Positions 45,302-55,000 of a DNA stretch of 64,000 bases are shown here, one piece after another. Location: the NCBI GenBank assembly GCA_007827375.1, contig VISH01000002.1, positions 2,195,001 through 2,259,000 of the forward strand, read 5' to 3'. Position numbers and translations under genes: made by a program. How positions within the stretch are numbered: the stretch's first letter is position 1; every line of letters begins with the position of its first letter. Under the pieces are notes generated by a model that saw nothing but the letters and a program-made list of their open reading frames with translations, did not search any database and had not been told where the DNA came from. This DNA comes from Alteromonadaceae bacterium 2753L.S.0a.02. GTDB taxonomy: Bacteria; Pseudomonadota; Gammaproteobacteria; Pseudomonadales; Cellvibrionaceae.

Positions 45302-46687
45302 TTATACACCCAGCATGGAAATGACAAATCGCCAATACGTGGGCCCAAGGAGTACAACACAAATGTACCCAACAATTGTGATCAGACCACCGGTGATCAT
45401 CATGTCGCGGCTGCTGATTGCACGAGAGCTGAATGCAATGGCGTTTGGTGGCGTACTTACTGGCAGCGCCATCGCCATAGAACACATTAACGCCAATGCT
45501 ACCACTAATGCCAGCAGGTAATCGTGCTCGAACGGCAGATTCATAACCAGTGGTATCACCAAACCGGCGGTCGCGGTGTTACTCATCACTGTCGACATGC
45601 CCCCAGCGACCGCGGCTGTAATAACCAGCAGAATCCAGGGAGAGCCGGAAAGTGGAAGCGATTGAATCAATACTTCGCCGAGTCCTGTCACATTCAAGGC
45701 GACCCCCAAAGCCAGACCACCGGCAACCATATAGAGCACATCCCAGGGAAGGTCTCTAAAATCTTTGGTAGATAGCAGCCCAAACCAGAAACAAACGATT
45801 ACCGGGAACAGCCCCACTGTACCAGTCGCAAGCCCAAGTTTACTGGCAAAGAACCAACCGAGTGCGGTGATTACAAACACGCCGAGTGCCGCCCAATGCT
45901 TGCTGCCAAATTTTGCTGTGTGGCGTTCTGGTACATCCAGTTTCAAATCACCGGCAGGGAACAGGCGTAACAGCATCTGCCACAACAAGAAAAGGAACAC
46001 GATGAGGAAGGGAAGGGTAAGCGCCATCCATTTTGCGAAACTGATTTCAAAACCGTGTTTGGTGAGATAACTGAGTGCAATAGCGTTTGGCGGTGTTCCG
46101 ATGGGCGTACCAATACCGCCGAGGTTACAGGCAAACGGAATACACAGCACCAGTGCTTTGCGAAATTTGTTGTCTTCCGGGATCTTTTTAATCAGCGGGA
46201 ACACCATGGTAAGCATCATCGCAGTGGTCGCTGTATTGCTTATCCACATGGAAAGAAACGAGCAGGCGAGAATAATACCCAACAAGGTCAGTGACGGTAC
46301 GCCCTTGGTGCGTTTTAAAATGGTTTGTGCGAAACGAATATCCAGCTCATATTTTTGCATAAGGCTGGAGAGCACAAAACCGCCCAAAAACAGCAGAATA
46401 ATGTTGGAAAAAAACGGACTAAAGAAAACATTACTTTTAACATCAACGCCTTGCGCATTCAGGACTGGCAGAAGCCAGACTATTTCAAGACCGAGTATTA
46501 AAAAGCTGACAATGAAGAGCGAGACCCACTCACTCACCCAAAGAACAGCGGCCACAATGAGAATGGCTGCGGTAATTTCTTGAGCATGGGTTAAGTTGGT
46601 ACCGGGGATTCCGAACAATTCGGTAAAAACAATGGCTAAAAACAAAAGAACCGTTGCTGCCAAACTGCGCATATTGGCGTTTGCCAT
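45302..46687 (-). CDS. DASS/SLC13-family sodium-coupled anion transporter
   Basis: A 461-residue inner-membrane transporter of the divalent anion:Na+ symporter family (dicarboxylates or sulfate). It carries the two inverted-repeat signature pairs: SNTATTAMML with TPIGTPPNAIAL in the first half, and SNTATAGLVIPL with PVSTPPNAIAF in the second. These form the Na+ and substrate sites in VcINDY. About eleven membrane segments can be read. I set the start at the ATG at 46687 because AAGGAGA lies seven bases upstream; the frame is open to 46747. The exact substrate (succinate, malate, sulfate) cannot be told. The zinc-ribbon gene follows on the same strand. Confidence 0.9.
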   Translation of the reverse strand: MANANMRSLAATVLLFLAIVFTELFGIPGTNLTHAQEITAAILIVAAVLWVSEWVSLFIVSFLILGLEIVWLLPVLNAQGVDVKSNVFFSPFFSNIILLFLGGFVLSSLMQKYELDIRFAQTILKRTKGVPSLTLLGIILACSFLSMWISNTATTAMMLTMVFPLIKKIPEDNKFRKALVLCIPFACNLGGIGTPIGTPPNAIALSYLTKHGFEISFAKWMALTLPFLIVFLFLLWQMLLRLFPAGDLKLDVPERHTAKFGSKHWAALGVFVITALGWFFASKLGLATGTVGLFPVIVCFWFGLLSTKDFRDLPWDVLYMVAGGLALGVALNVTGLGEVLIQSLPLSGSPWILLVITAAVAGGMSTVMSNTATAGLVIPLVMNLPFEHDYLLALVVALALMCSMAMALPVSTPPNAIAFSSRAISSRDMMITGGLITIVGYICVVLLGPTYWRFVISMLGV

Positions 46688-47020
46688 ACTTTCTCCTTGA
46701 TTTAGAGCAGAGGGAACAAGGACACAACTTGAAGGTTGAACCACCAAACTCTGAACAATTCAAAGCCACTTCTTTACAAGTAATACATTGCTGAATGCAT
46801 TATGCTTTCCCTCGGAACGCAATAGCACTACTGGATGTATGGTTGAATCTTGCGCAGATCGAACAATGCGCAGAAGTTACTTGGAGTTATTCAGAGCTTT
46901 CGAGGTAATTGTAACCCTCGATAGCGCAAGTGTGTTTACATTTATGGGTCAGGTTGACTTAAGTCAGCTTATTCGAGGCTGTGCGCGGTACTGCTTAGGC
47001 TTTGGTTGACCAATTGCCCG
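46688..47020. other. Intergenic region upstream of the transporter
   Basis: About 330 bases between the transporter start and the end of the DUF2288 gene, both on the minus strand. It should contain the transporter promoter. The open frame at 46788-47009 on the plus strand has no ribosome binding site or protein-like composition and is not called. No hairpin or RNA was recognised. Confidence 0.5.
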
Positions 47021-47320
47021 TCAGTCTTGTTGTACAGCTTGTACCAACACCCAAGGTGCCAGTACCAGTGCCCACACCTGTGCGTTTTCGCTGGCAAAGC
47101 TTAGAGCCTGTTGGTCGGAAACCGGGTTCACCTGCTGATTGTTCATCCATTGTTGCAGCTGTGCAGTATCGTCGGCGTGTAGGGTTTTAGCTACTTCGAT
47201 GAGATCTAACGATGGTGCCACGTAAATGGCTTTTCCCGCCGCGAAATAGCGCTCCAACTCGCACCAGTCAATTTTTGCTGTTTCCAGGTTGAGTTTGTTT
47301 GTTAAGTTGTGATCACTCAT
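47021..47320 (-). CDS. DUF2288 family protein
   Basis: A 99-residue cytoplasmic protein matching the DUF2288 pattern: ETAKIDWCELERYFAAGKAI near the N-terminus, VAPSLDLIEVA, a Gln-rich middle (AQLQQWMN) and the C-terminal VWALVLAPWVLVQ. Members are about 100 residues, so it is full length. The function is unknown. It begins immediately after the ybbP stop codon with no gap, so it is the last gene of the ybbA-ybbP operon. Confidence 0.85.
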   Translation of the reverse strand: MSDHNLTNKLNLETAKIDWCELERYFAAGKAIYVAPSLDLIEVAKTLHADDTAQLQQWMNNQQVNPVSDQQALSFASENAQVWALVLAPWVLVQAVQQD

Positions 47321-49798
47321 TTATAAATTACGTAGGGTGGTTAGCGGCGGCTGTAATGTCACTTTTCGTGTTGAGATCCAGCCAATTATACCAATCAACA
47401 AGCTACCGCCCAGTGGGCCGGCCATCCACACAAGCAGGCTTCCTTCAAAGGGTAATTCGAACAGTTCAGTCTGCAAATAATAAAGCGCGAGCTGAGCGCC
47501 CATCGCAGCAAGTAGCCCTGCCATAAAACCCAGAGCACCAAATTCAATAATTAGTACTTTGTTAACCAAACGGCGTGGTGCTCCCAGGGTGCGTAAAATT
47601 GCACTTTCTTGAAAGCGCACATCAAGCGTGGCCTGAATACTGGTAATGAGCACCAATAAACCTGCCGCTAGAACTAATACCAGGATGAATTCAACGGCCA
47701 GAGATACCTTGCTCATAATGCTGCGTACCTGATCGATCATCTGGTCGAGTTCTACGATAGACGCTGTTGGAAATTGGCGGCTGAGCGAATTTAAAAACTG
47801 TTTTTGATCCGCGGGTAGATATAAGCTGGTTAACCAATTGGTGGCAGTGTTGTTCAGTAAAGGTTGACTAAAAATCATAAAAAAATTGGGGTTCATGCTA
47901 TCCCACTGCACACTGCGAATAGTGCCCAACCTCGCTGTAACGGTTTGACCGGCAATACTAAAAGTGAGCGAATCACCCACTTTAAGACCAATACCTTCTG
48001 CATATTCCTGTTCAGACGAAACGGTTAGGTCAACTGGCGAATGCTCGCCATGCCAGCTTCCCTCCACAATTTTATTATCATCACCCAAAGTGCTGGCCCA
48101 GGTTAAATTCAACTCCCGCTCATAATTCATATGAGATTTTGTTGTTTCAATGCGAGGTTTAACCGATTCGCCGTTTACCTCAATTATTCGGCCGCGCAGC
48201 ATTGGGTAGAAAGGTTTGTGGTCGATGTTGTGTTCTTGTAACAAATTTTCTATTTGAGGTTTTTCATCATTAAAGATGTTAAAAATAAAATGGTTGGGCG
48301 CATCTTTCGGTAATTGATTTTGCCACTGTTTAATAAGCCCGGTGCGCATTTCAGTAAGAATAAGCAGCAACATGATTAGAGTGGCAAAAATCATGATCTG
48401 CACGGCATTGAAGCCCTGATGCCGTTGCAAATTAGCGAATCCCAGGCGCCAATGGGTGCCCCAATTGGCTGCAAAGTGTTTGCCCAGGCGCAGCATTGAC
48501 CATGCCAGAACACTGCCCCCAATAACAACGACCGTACAAGCAATGGCAATGGTAAGTGTCATGCTTAAGCTGGCACTGTAACCAAATATTAACAGTAATA
48601 TTGCACTTAAACCGATGGCTGCCGCTAATTTAGGATTAAACAGTGCGCCACTATCTGATTCGCGCAAGACGCGTGCGGGCGCGATGTTTTTTAACGCTAA
48701 CAATGGCGGTGCCGCGAACGCCAGTAGCGCGATAATGCCGGCAAACGCACCGCCGAAATAAGCGCCAAGAGATGCGCTGGCCAGTGCGTCTGGTAATAAA
48801 TTTGCGAGCAGTTTTAATATCAGCAAATGCAACAGCCAACCACTGATTGCACCGGTGATCACCGTGCCCAGCCCAATTATGCTGAGTACAATCAGGTAGC
48901 GCCACAAAATGTTAGCGGGGGTTTGCCCGAATGTTTTTAACAGCGCAACAGTGTTGGATTGTCTTGCGGCATAGCGGCGCGCAGCCATAGCGATTGCAAC
49001 GCCGCTTAATAACACGCTTAAACTACCGGCTAACAGTAAAAATTTCTCGGCACGGGCGAGTGCGTCGCCAATATTTTGATTGCTCTGCTCAACGCCCACC
49101 CAGCGGGTGTGGGGGCTATCTTCTGCGTTTGAGAGTTTTTTTATGACCTCAAGGCCATCCGTTTCACCGACAAGCAGCAATGCATAGTTAACTCGACTTC
49201 CGGTTTGCACAGCTCCGGTTTTAGGGATATCCGCTATGTTGATCAACGCACGCGGTGCGACGCCAAAAAACGTTTGCGGGCTATCAGGTTCTTTAATAAG
49301 TGCTTGCGTGACAGTTAGAGTCGCGTCGCCAATGCTTATTGTGTCTCCAATGGCGATTTGTAGGGCCCCGAATAATCGCGATGCCAACCACACCTCACCT
49401 TCTGCCGGCCCGTGAGTCGTGAACTTTCCGATACCAAAAGCGGTGTCGGACAGTGTGACTGCGCCTTTCAAAGGATAGTTTTGCGTAACCCCTTTAACAG
49501 CAACCAACTGCATTCCGCTTTCTGAAAATGCCATAGCACGAAAGGTGTTTATTTCAGCCGAAATCAGCTTGTGCTGTTGTGCTTGTTGTTTTAATTCTTT
49601 AGGAATAGGTAAAGTGCTTCTGACTTGCGCATCCGCTGCAAGGAATTCTGTGGCTTCATCCAGAATGGAATTTTGAATGCGATTTGTAAATAAATTGATA
49701 CTGGTAACGGTGGCGGTTGCGAGAATTAACGAGAACACCAGTATACTGAGCTCGCCGCCGCGCAAGTCTCGTGCAAGAAAGGTGAATACTGATTTCAA
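47321..49798 (-). CDS. ybbP: ABC transporter permease, YbbP/FtsX type
   Basis: An 825-residue permease with two FtsX domains. One membrane segment lies near residues 15-38, a large periplasmic domain follows, then four segments at ~250-390, further segments around 400-500, a second extracytoplasmic domain, and three segments at the C-terminus (FILVLVLAAGLLVLITSIQA and ALGFMAGLLAAMGAQLALYY are visible). The arginine-rich ATLDVRFQESAILRTLGAPR coupling region is typical of MacB/LolC-like permeases. The start overlaps the ATPase gene by four bases (ATGA), so they are coupled. The E. coli YbbA-YbbP transporter also adjoins tesA. Its substrate is not firmly known; lipid or lipoprotein handling is suggested by its relatives. 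Confidence 0.9.
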   Translation of the reverse strand: MKSVFTFLARDLRGGELSILVFSLILATATVTSINLFTNRIQNSILDEATEFLAADAQVRSTLPIPKELKQQAQQHKLISAEINTFRAMAFSESGMQLVAVKGVTQNYPLKGAVTLSDTAFGIGKFTTHGPAEGEVWLASRLFGALQIAIGDTISIGDATLTVTQALIKEPDSPQTFFGVAPRALINIADIPKTGAVQTGSRVNYALLLVGETDGLEVIKKLSNAEDSPHTRWVGVEQSNQNIGDALARAEKFLLLAGSLSVLLSGVAIAMAARRYAARQSNTVALLKTFGQTPANILWRYLIVLSIIGLGTVITGAISGWLLHLLILKLLANLLPDALASASLGAYFGGAFAGIIALLAFAAPPLLALKNIAPARVLRESDSGALFNPKLAAAIGLSAILLLIFGYSASLSMTLTIAIACTVVVIGGSVLAWSMLRLGKHFAANWGTHWRLGFANLQRHQGFNAVQIMIFATLIMLLLILTEMRTGLIKQWQNQLPKDAPNHFIFNIFNDEKPQIENLLQEHNIDHKPFYPMLRGRIIEVNGESVKPRIETTKSHMNYERELNLTWASTLGDDNKIVEGSWHGEHSPVDLTVSSEQEYAEGIGLKVGDSLTFSIAGQTVTARLGTIRSVQWDSMNPNFFMIFSQPLLNNTATNWLTSLYLPADQKQFLNSLSRQFPTASIVELDQMIDQVRSIMSKVSLAVEFILVLVLAAGLLVLITSIQATLDVRFQESAILRTLGAPRRLVNKVLIIEFGALGFMAGLLAAMGAQLALYYLQTELFELPFEGSLLVWMAGPLGGSLLIGIIGWISTRKVTLQPPLTTLRNL

Positions 49799-50481
49799 TG
49801 GGCGACACTCCCGGAAGCCTGCACCGCTTCCAACTCGCCGGCGGTCATTTTAAATTGTTTATTGCAGCGATCGGCCAGGGTTTTATCGTGGGTCACAAGC
49901 ACCAATGTCGTTTCCGTTTCCTGATTCAGTTCGAACAACAGATCCGCAATATTTTTGCCGGTTTCTGCATCCAGGTTTCCGGTCGGTTCATCCGCGAAAA
50001 GAATCGGAGCCTCCGAGGCGAATGCTCTTGCCAAGGCTACCCGCTGCTGTTCGCCACCCGACAGTTGCCGCGGATAATGACGTTCCCGTTCGGCAAGACC
50101 GACTTTTTCAAGATAATTTTTTGCTTGTTGGAGCGGAGCAGGGTGGTTGTTTACCTCGAGCGGTAACATCACATTTTCGAGTGCGGTTAAGCTGCCGAGT
50201 AATTGGAAATTCTGGAACACAAATGCCACCAGTCGTGCGCGCACTTTTGCCCTGGCCTCCTCGTCGAGTCGTGTAATATCGGTTTCATCCAATAAAACTT
50301 TTCCGCTGGAGGGGAGATCCAAGCCCGCAAGCATACCGAGTAGTGTCGATTTTCCTGACCCTGACGAGCCTACAATGGCGACACTGTCGCCGCGCTTGAT
50401 TTCAAGGTTGATCCCTTTCAGGATATCGAGCGAACCATCAAACACCGGTACCCGCTGGCGGAGGTCTTGAGTTTTTATCAT
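49795..50481 (-). CDS. ybbA: ABC transporter ATP-binding protein YbbA
   Basis: A 228-residue ATPase of the LolD/MacB group. The Walker A motif GSSGSGKST lies at ~38-46, the Q-loop at FVFQNFQLL, the signature at LSGGEQQRVALARA, Walker B at ILFADEPTGNLD, and the H-loop at VLVTHD. It forms a transporter with the permease encoded directly downstream (four-base overlap). Its ATG and the tesA ATG on the opposite strand share the palindrome CATG at 50479-50482, so each gene's promoter must lie within the other's coding sequence or further away. Confidence 0.93.
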   Translation of the reverse strand: MIKTQDLRQRVPVFDGSLDILKGINLEIKRGDSVAIVGSSGSGKSTLLGMLAGLDLPSSGKVLLDETDITRLDEEARAKVRARLVAFVFQNFQLLGSLTALENVMLPLEVNNHPAPLQQAKNYLEKVGLAERERHYPRQLSGGEQQRVALARAFASEAPILFADEPTGNLDAETGKNIADLLFELNQETETTLVLVTHDKTLADRCNKQFKMTAGELEAVQASGSVAH

Positions 50482-51118
50482 GCAAAAAACCTATTTAATA
50501 TTTTTAAAAGTCGTGCTGGGTTGCGTTCTCGTTTTGCGCCTGGCCAGCCCAACAAGTGCTGCCGAAGCTCCCGTTATATTGGTGGTGGGAGATAGCCTAA
50601 GCGCCGCCTATAATCTCGCCGAAGAGCAGGGCTGGGTGCACCTTCTGGAGCAGAGATTGAGCACTCAAGCGTCGTTCAAGCACTACAAGGTCGTTAACGC
50701 TTCGGTGGGCGGTGCAACGTCATCTGCAGCTCTTCAGCGCCTTCCTGCGCTACTGAAGTTGCATGAACCACAAGTAACGCTGTTAGAAATGGGAGCCAAT
50801 GACGGCTTACAGGGCAAGCCGGTGCCCTACATCACGCAAAATCTCTCAAAACTCATTGAGCTTTGCCGCGCCAGCAAATCCAAAGTGGTATTGATCGGTA
50901 TACGCCTACCACCTAATTACGGCCGCCGCTATACAGACCCCTTCTTCGACCAATACGCACAACTGGCAGACAAGTATCAGTTGCCGTTAGTGCCATTTCT
51001 TCTGGAAGGTATTGCCGGCGATAACACACTTATGCAAGCGGATAGACTCCACCCAACAGCAAAAGCGCAAGCGCAAATCCTCGAAAACGTGTGGCCGATT
51101 CTACAGTCTGTTCTGTGA
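50480..51118 (+). CDS. tesA: Acyl-CoA thioesterase I / lysophospholipase (TesA)
   Basis: A 212-residue periplasmic SGNH hydrolase that cleaves acyl-CoA thioesters, lysophospholipids and other esters. The signal peptide is ~1-27 (cleavage near TSAAEA). The four SGNH blocks are present: VVGDSLSAAY (nucleophile Ser), VGGATSSAA, LEMGANDGLQ and DRLHPTAKAQ (catalytic Asp and His). The length matches E. coli TesA (208). It diverges from ybbA as in E. coli. The nearest purine-rich site (GGAGG) is about 15 bases upstream, too far for an ideal Shine-Dalgarno, so initiation may be weak or partly leaderless. Confidence 0.93.
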   Translation: MQKTYLIFLKVVLGCVLVLRLASPTSAAEAPVILVVGDSLSAAYNLAEEQGWVHLLEQRLSTQASFKHYKVVNASVGGATSSAALQRLPALLKLHEPQVTLLEMGANDGLQGKPVPYITQNLSKLIELCRASKSKVVLIGIRLPPNYGRRYTDPFFDQYAQLADKYQLPLVPFLLEGIAGDNTLMQADRLHPTAKAQAQILENVWPILQSVL

Positions 51119-51171
51119 GTGATGGGTAACCCTGGTAAAATCAAAAAATCTTAAAAATCAGGCAATTGGAC

Positions 51172-51199
51172 TTGCCACGTTTCGAATCCTATGTATAAT
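51172..51199 (+). promoter_or_regulatory. Promoter of the tRNA-Ser gene
   Basis: TTGCCA at 51172-51177 and TATAAT at 51194-51199 are separated by 16 bases, close to the sigma-70 consensus. The predicted transcript starts at about 51206, a few bases before the mature tRNA. Confidence 0.75.
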
Positions 51200-51211
51200 T
51201 CCCAGCCTTCC

Positions 51212-51299
51212 GGTGGGCTGGCTGAGTGGTCGAAAGCGGCGGTCTTGAAAACCGTTGAGTGTAACAGCTCCCGGGGTTCGAATCCCTGGCCCACCGCCA
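51212..51299 (+). tRNA. tRNA-Ser (anticodon UGA)
   Basis: The sequence folds as an 88-base class II tRNA with an encoded CCA end. The acceptor stem GGTGGGC (51212-51218) pairs with GCCCACC (51289-51295), followed by the discriminator G and CCA. The anticodon loop CTTGAAA contains TGA, reading UCA serine codons. The long variable arm (GAG...CTC) and the GGTTCGAATCC T-loop are intact. It has its own promoter upstream and a strong terminator immediately downstream. Confidence 0.97.
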
Positions 51300-51357
51300 C
51301 CTACAAAAAAGGCTCACCCAAAAAGGGTGAGCCTTTTTTGTAGGTGGCGGTGGGCCA
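51287..51357. repeat. Perfect 33-bp inverted repeat overlapping the tRNA 3' end
   Basis: The left arm, 51287-51319, covers the last 13 bases of the tRNA (TGGCCCACCGCCA) and the 5' half of its terminator. The right arm, 51325-51357, is its exact complement, and the loop is AAAAA. The mirrored tRNA end is therefore present in inverted orientation just beyond the terminator. Confidence 0.93.
51305..51340. terminator. Strong bidirectional terminator after tRNA-Ser
   Basis: AAAAAAGGCTCACCC, loop AAAAA, GGGTGAGCCTTTTTTG. The 9-bp GC-rich stem with an A-run before and a T-run after works in both directions. A near-identical hairpin lies at 51597-51630 and a related one ends rne at 52045-52072. Confidence 0.9.
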
Positions 51358-51924
51358 TGATGTGATTAGAACTCCGTCACCGCTCCTGCGCATCCATGCG
51401 CCCGCGGTATTAGCACTTCCTTGTGCGTCGTTCGACAAATCGGCAGGACAGCCGATTTGGACGACCGAAGGTCGCCCGAAGGGCGAGGGGGCCGCTCTTT
51501 GGCATCCATGCCATCGCGGCATTAGTGAATCCATTCACGTCACTGCCCCAAGTCTATCCCTGGCTCCGATTTAATTCCAAGCGACGAAGCATAAACAAAG
51601 GCTCACCCAAAAGGGTGAGCCTTTTTTGTAGGTGGCGGTGGGCCATGATGTGATTGGAACTCCTTCACCGCTCCTGCGCATCCATGCGCCCGCGGTATTA
51701 GCACTTCCTTGTGCGTCGTTCGACAAATCGGCAGGACAGCCGATTTGGACGACCGTAGGTGCCGCCATGAATGGCGGTAGCAGAGCATTGCAGGAGCAAA
51801 TGCCGATAGCCCCGAAGGGCGATGGGGCCGCTCTTTGGCATCCATGCCATCGCGGCATTAGTGAATCCATTCAGGTCACTGCCCCGAGTCTATCCCTGGC
51901 TCCGATTTAATTCCCAAGGATAAA
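51308..51924. repeat. Tandem 289-bp palindrome-rich element, two copies
   Basis: Copy A (51308-51596) is followed directly by copy B (51597-51924), which carries an extra insert of about 45 bases near 51754-51808. Each begins with the GGCTCACCC/GGGTGAGCC terminator and the inverted tRNA end (GGTGGCGGTGGGCC). Each then contains short palindromes: GCGCATCCATGCGC, AAATCGGC-AGGACA-GCCGATTT, GGCATCCATGCC and GAATCCATTC, with CGCGGTATTAG or CGCGGCATTAG after the first and third. A degenerate third start lies at about 51930-51956. The open frames here arise from the repeats and are not called genes. The remainder up to 52044 shows nothing else. Confidence 0.85.
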
Positions 51925-52044
51925 GCACGAACAAAGGCTCAACTAACAGGGTGGGCCGCTACTAACCTAGCATCGAGTAACCCGTCCCACGCACCATTCA
52001 CAAAAGCATTCTCGACAAGCATAAAAGTAAGCACGAAAAACAAA

Positions 52045-52072
52045 AAAGGCCCACCAATCAGGTGAGCCTTTT
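52045..52072 (-). terminator. Rho-independent terminator of rne
   Basis: On the minus strand AAAAGGCTCACC, loop TGATT, GGTGGGCCTTTTTTG follows the rne stop by about 20 bases. The stem has one T-G pair and is followed by a run of six T. Confidence 0.85.
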
Positions 52073-52091
52073 GATCGCGTTTTTAATTGAG

Positions 52092-55000
52092 CTACGATTC
52101 AGCCGCAGAATCTTCCTGTTCAACAACGGTCTGCGCTGTGCGCACGCGACGTGGATCGTTTTGCGGCCGCTGCAAGTCTCGTGGTTGGCGAGAGATATTG
52201 GCGGGCTCTGAGGTATCCAGGGGGCGTCCCATGCGTATGTCTGAATCAACGTTGGTAATCAACACATTCCCAACGGGTTTGGGCATATAACGTGGGTCGT
52301 TGGATGCTCTTGCAAATTCGCGGGTCTCCGTTTCTACCTCGGGCTCTGCAGCTAATTCTTCTGCAGGCTTTGAGGGCTCGATCGGTGCACTTTCGGATTC
52401 AGTTTCTACGCTTTCCACGACTTCGGTAACGATCTCATCTGCTTGTTCCGCAACGGCAGTTTCTTGAGAAGCTGCCTCAGCTTCAGGTTCGCTATTTGAG
52501 AGCTGAACGGCCTCGAGTTCTTGCTGTTCATCCTCGACAATCAATTCTTGCTGAACTGGAACAGAAGGCGTGGGAGACGTCTCACTCATTGCGTCCGCTG
52601 CCTCAATCTCCTCGGTTTGTGGTGGTTCTTGCTGAGCTTGAGTAAGTTCGACGCTAGTGCCAACAGATTCAGATTCTTCCAGTTTTGCTTCGGTAATAAC
52701 TGTCTCGAGCTCGGAAAGTGCGTCATCCAAGCTGTTTTCGGTTTTCACGGGTGTATCAGAGCGTTCTGATAAGGCAGTTCGCTCAGAGGATTCTGCTGAT
52801 TCCGCAACATTTCTGGCTGTCTCTACAGCGACATTATCTGTTTCACGAGTGTCTTCATCTTGAGACTGCGCGCCATTATCCTCTGCCGCTGTATCCGGTT
52901 TGCGCTCTGATCGGCGACCACGATTGCGACGGCGGCGACGACCACCATCGCGCTGGTTGTTGTCTTCTTCTGAAGTGTCGTTTGCAGCTCCCCCGACGCC
53001 CGCGTTGATATCCAGCGCATCTTCCGATTCGTTGAGCCCTGCTTCTACTTCAGGCAGCGGTCCGCGTTGGCGCTCTTGCGGACGACCCCGGCGGTTAGAG
53101 GGCCGTTTTGCGGGTTTATCTGAGCCTGCTGCGAGCTGGTTGTCCGCAGAATTCTCGCTCGTTTTAGCATTTAGTTGCTCAGCTGTTTGATCGGAACGAT
53201 TGTCGTCTTTTCTGCGACTGCGACGACGCCTTTCGTTGCGATTCTGATTTTGGTCACGCTTGCCGTTGCTATCCCGTTGTTGTTTGTTGCTTCGTGATTC
53301 GGTTTGGGAATCGTCGCGTTCACGTTTATTGCGGTTCTTTTTGTTGTGTGTGCCGGTATTGGTATGGCGTTTTTTCTGGTGGCCGCGCCCTTTGCCTTTC
53401 TTGCTTTTTTTGTTTTTATCGTCGTCGCTGAACAGTTCTCCAAGCGCTTTGATAAGACGCGCAATCAAGCCCGGTTTTTTCGGCGGTTCTGGTGCGGGTT
53501 GCGCTGGTGCTACTTGCTGCACCAGAGGTTTTGGGAGTGCAACCGGTTCCGCGTTGACATTACTGTCGTCATCGGGTTCTTCACCGTTGGCGAATTCGAT
53601 TTTGTAACTGACTTCCGAGGTGTTTTCATCGTCGCGCAAGCGAGTAACATCAAAATGCGGAGTCACCATCTCGGTATTTGGAAGAATGGTTACGCGGGTA
53701 TCGTGGCGTTGTTCAATGCCGGATATAGACTTACGCTTCTCATTCAGCAGGTAGGTCGCAACAGTTACGGGCACTACGGCGCGAATTTCGGCGCTGCGTT
53801 CCTTTTGGGCTTCCTCTTCAACTAAGCGCAAAATCGATAATGCGATTGATTTGGTGCCGCGAATGGTGCCCTGACCACTACAGCGTGGGCACACCTTAGA
53901 GGTTGTTTCTCCCAGGGAAGGACGCAGCCGCTGGCGCGACATTTCCAGTAATCCAAATCGTGAGATGCGGCCCACCTGAACCCGGGCGCGATCCATTTTA
54001 AGGGCGTCGCGAATACGGTTTTCAACGGCGCGTTGGTTACGAACAGGCTGCATATCGATAAAGTCGATAACCACCAGACCACCCATGTCGCGCAGGCGTA
54101 ATTGACGCGCAATTTCATCAGCGGCTTCCAGATTGGTTTGCAGCGCTGTTTCTTCGATATCGCCACCTTTCGTGGCTCGCGAAGAATTGATGTCGATACT
54201 GATGAGCGCTTCGGTCACGTCGATCACAATTGAACCGCCTGATGGCAGTTTCACTTCGCGTTCAAAGGCGGTTTCTATTTGGCCTTCAATTTGAAAACGA
54301 TTGAACAGCGGAACCGCTTCTTCGTAAAGCTTCACCTTGCTGCGATAGTTCGGCATCACCTGTTGCACGAAGTTTGCTGCAAGGTCATAGGATTCGCGGT
54401 TGTCGACAATCACTTCGCCAATATCGGGGCGAAGGTAGTCGCGGATCGCGCGAATAATGACGTTACTTTCCTGAAACAGGAACGTAGGAGCTACGGCTTT
54501 GTCAGCGGCATTTTTAATGTTGCCCCACAGTGTGGTGAGATAGTTCATATCCCATTGCAGCTCTTCAGCAGAGCGGCCAACCCCTGCAGTACGCACAATG
54601 ATGCCCATGCCGTTGGGTATTTCGATTTGGCTGAGAGCGTCTTTTAACTCGGAGCGGTCGTCGCCGTCGATACGGCGGGAAATTCCTCCTGCTCGCGGAT
54701 TATTTGGCATCAGAACCAAATAGCGCCCGGCGAGGCTGATAAAGGTGGTGAGCGCTGCACCTTTGTTGCCGCGTTCTTCTTTATCAACTTGAACGATGAC
54801 TTCCATACCTTCTTTAACCACATCTTTGATACGGATACGGCCTTCGATTTCGTTAGGCTGCTTGAGAAAGTATTCGCGGGAAATTTCTTTGAGAGGGAGG
54901 AAGCCGTTACGGCCTTTGTCGTACTCGACGAAAGCGGCTTCAAGTGAGGGTTCTATACGGGTGATTTTGCCTTTGTAGATGTTGGCTTTGCGTTGTTCTT

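Noticed and set aside
51301..51910. Overlapping small frames in the duplicated element after tRNA-Ser
   Set aside because: They consist of the palindromic repeats themselves and end inside terminators. There is no sign of translation.
51212..52091. Genomic island integrated at tRNA-Ser
   Set aside because: No integrase, no direct repeat of the tRNA end in the same orientation, and core genes lie on both sides. Only an inverted copy of the tRNA end is present.
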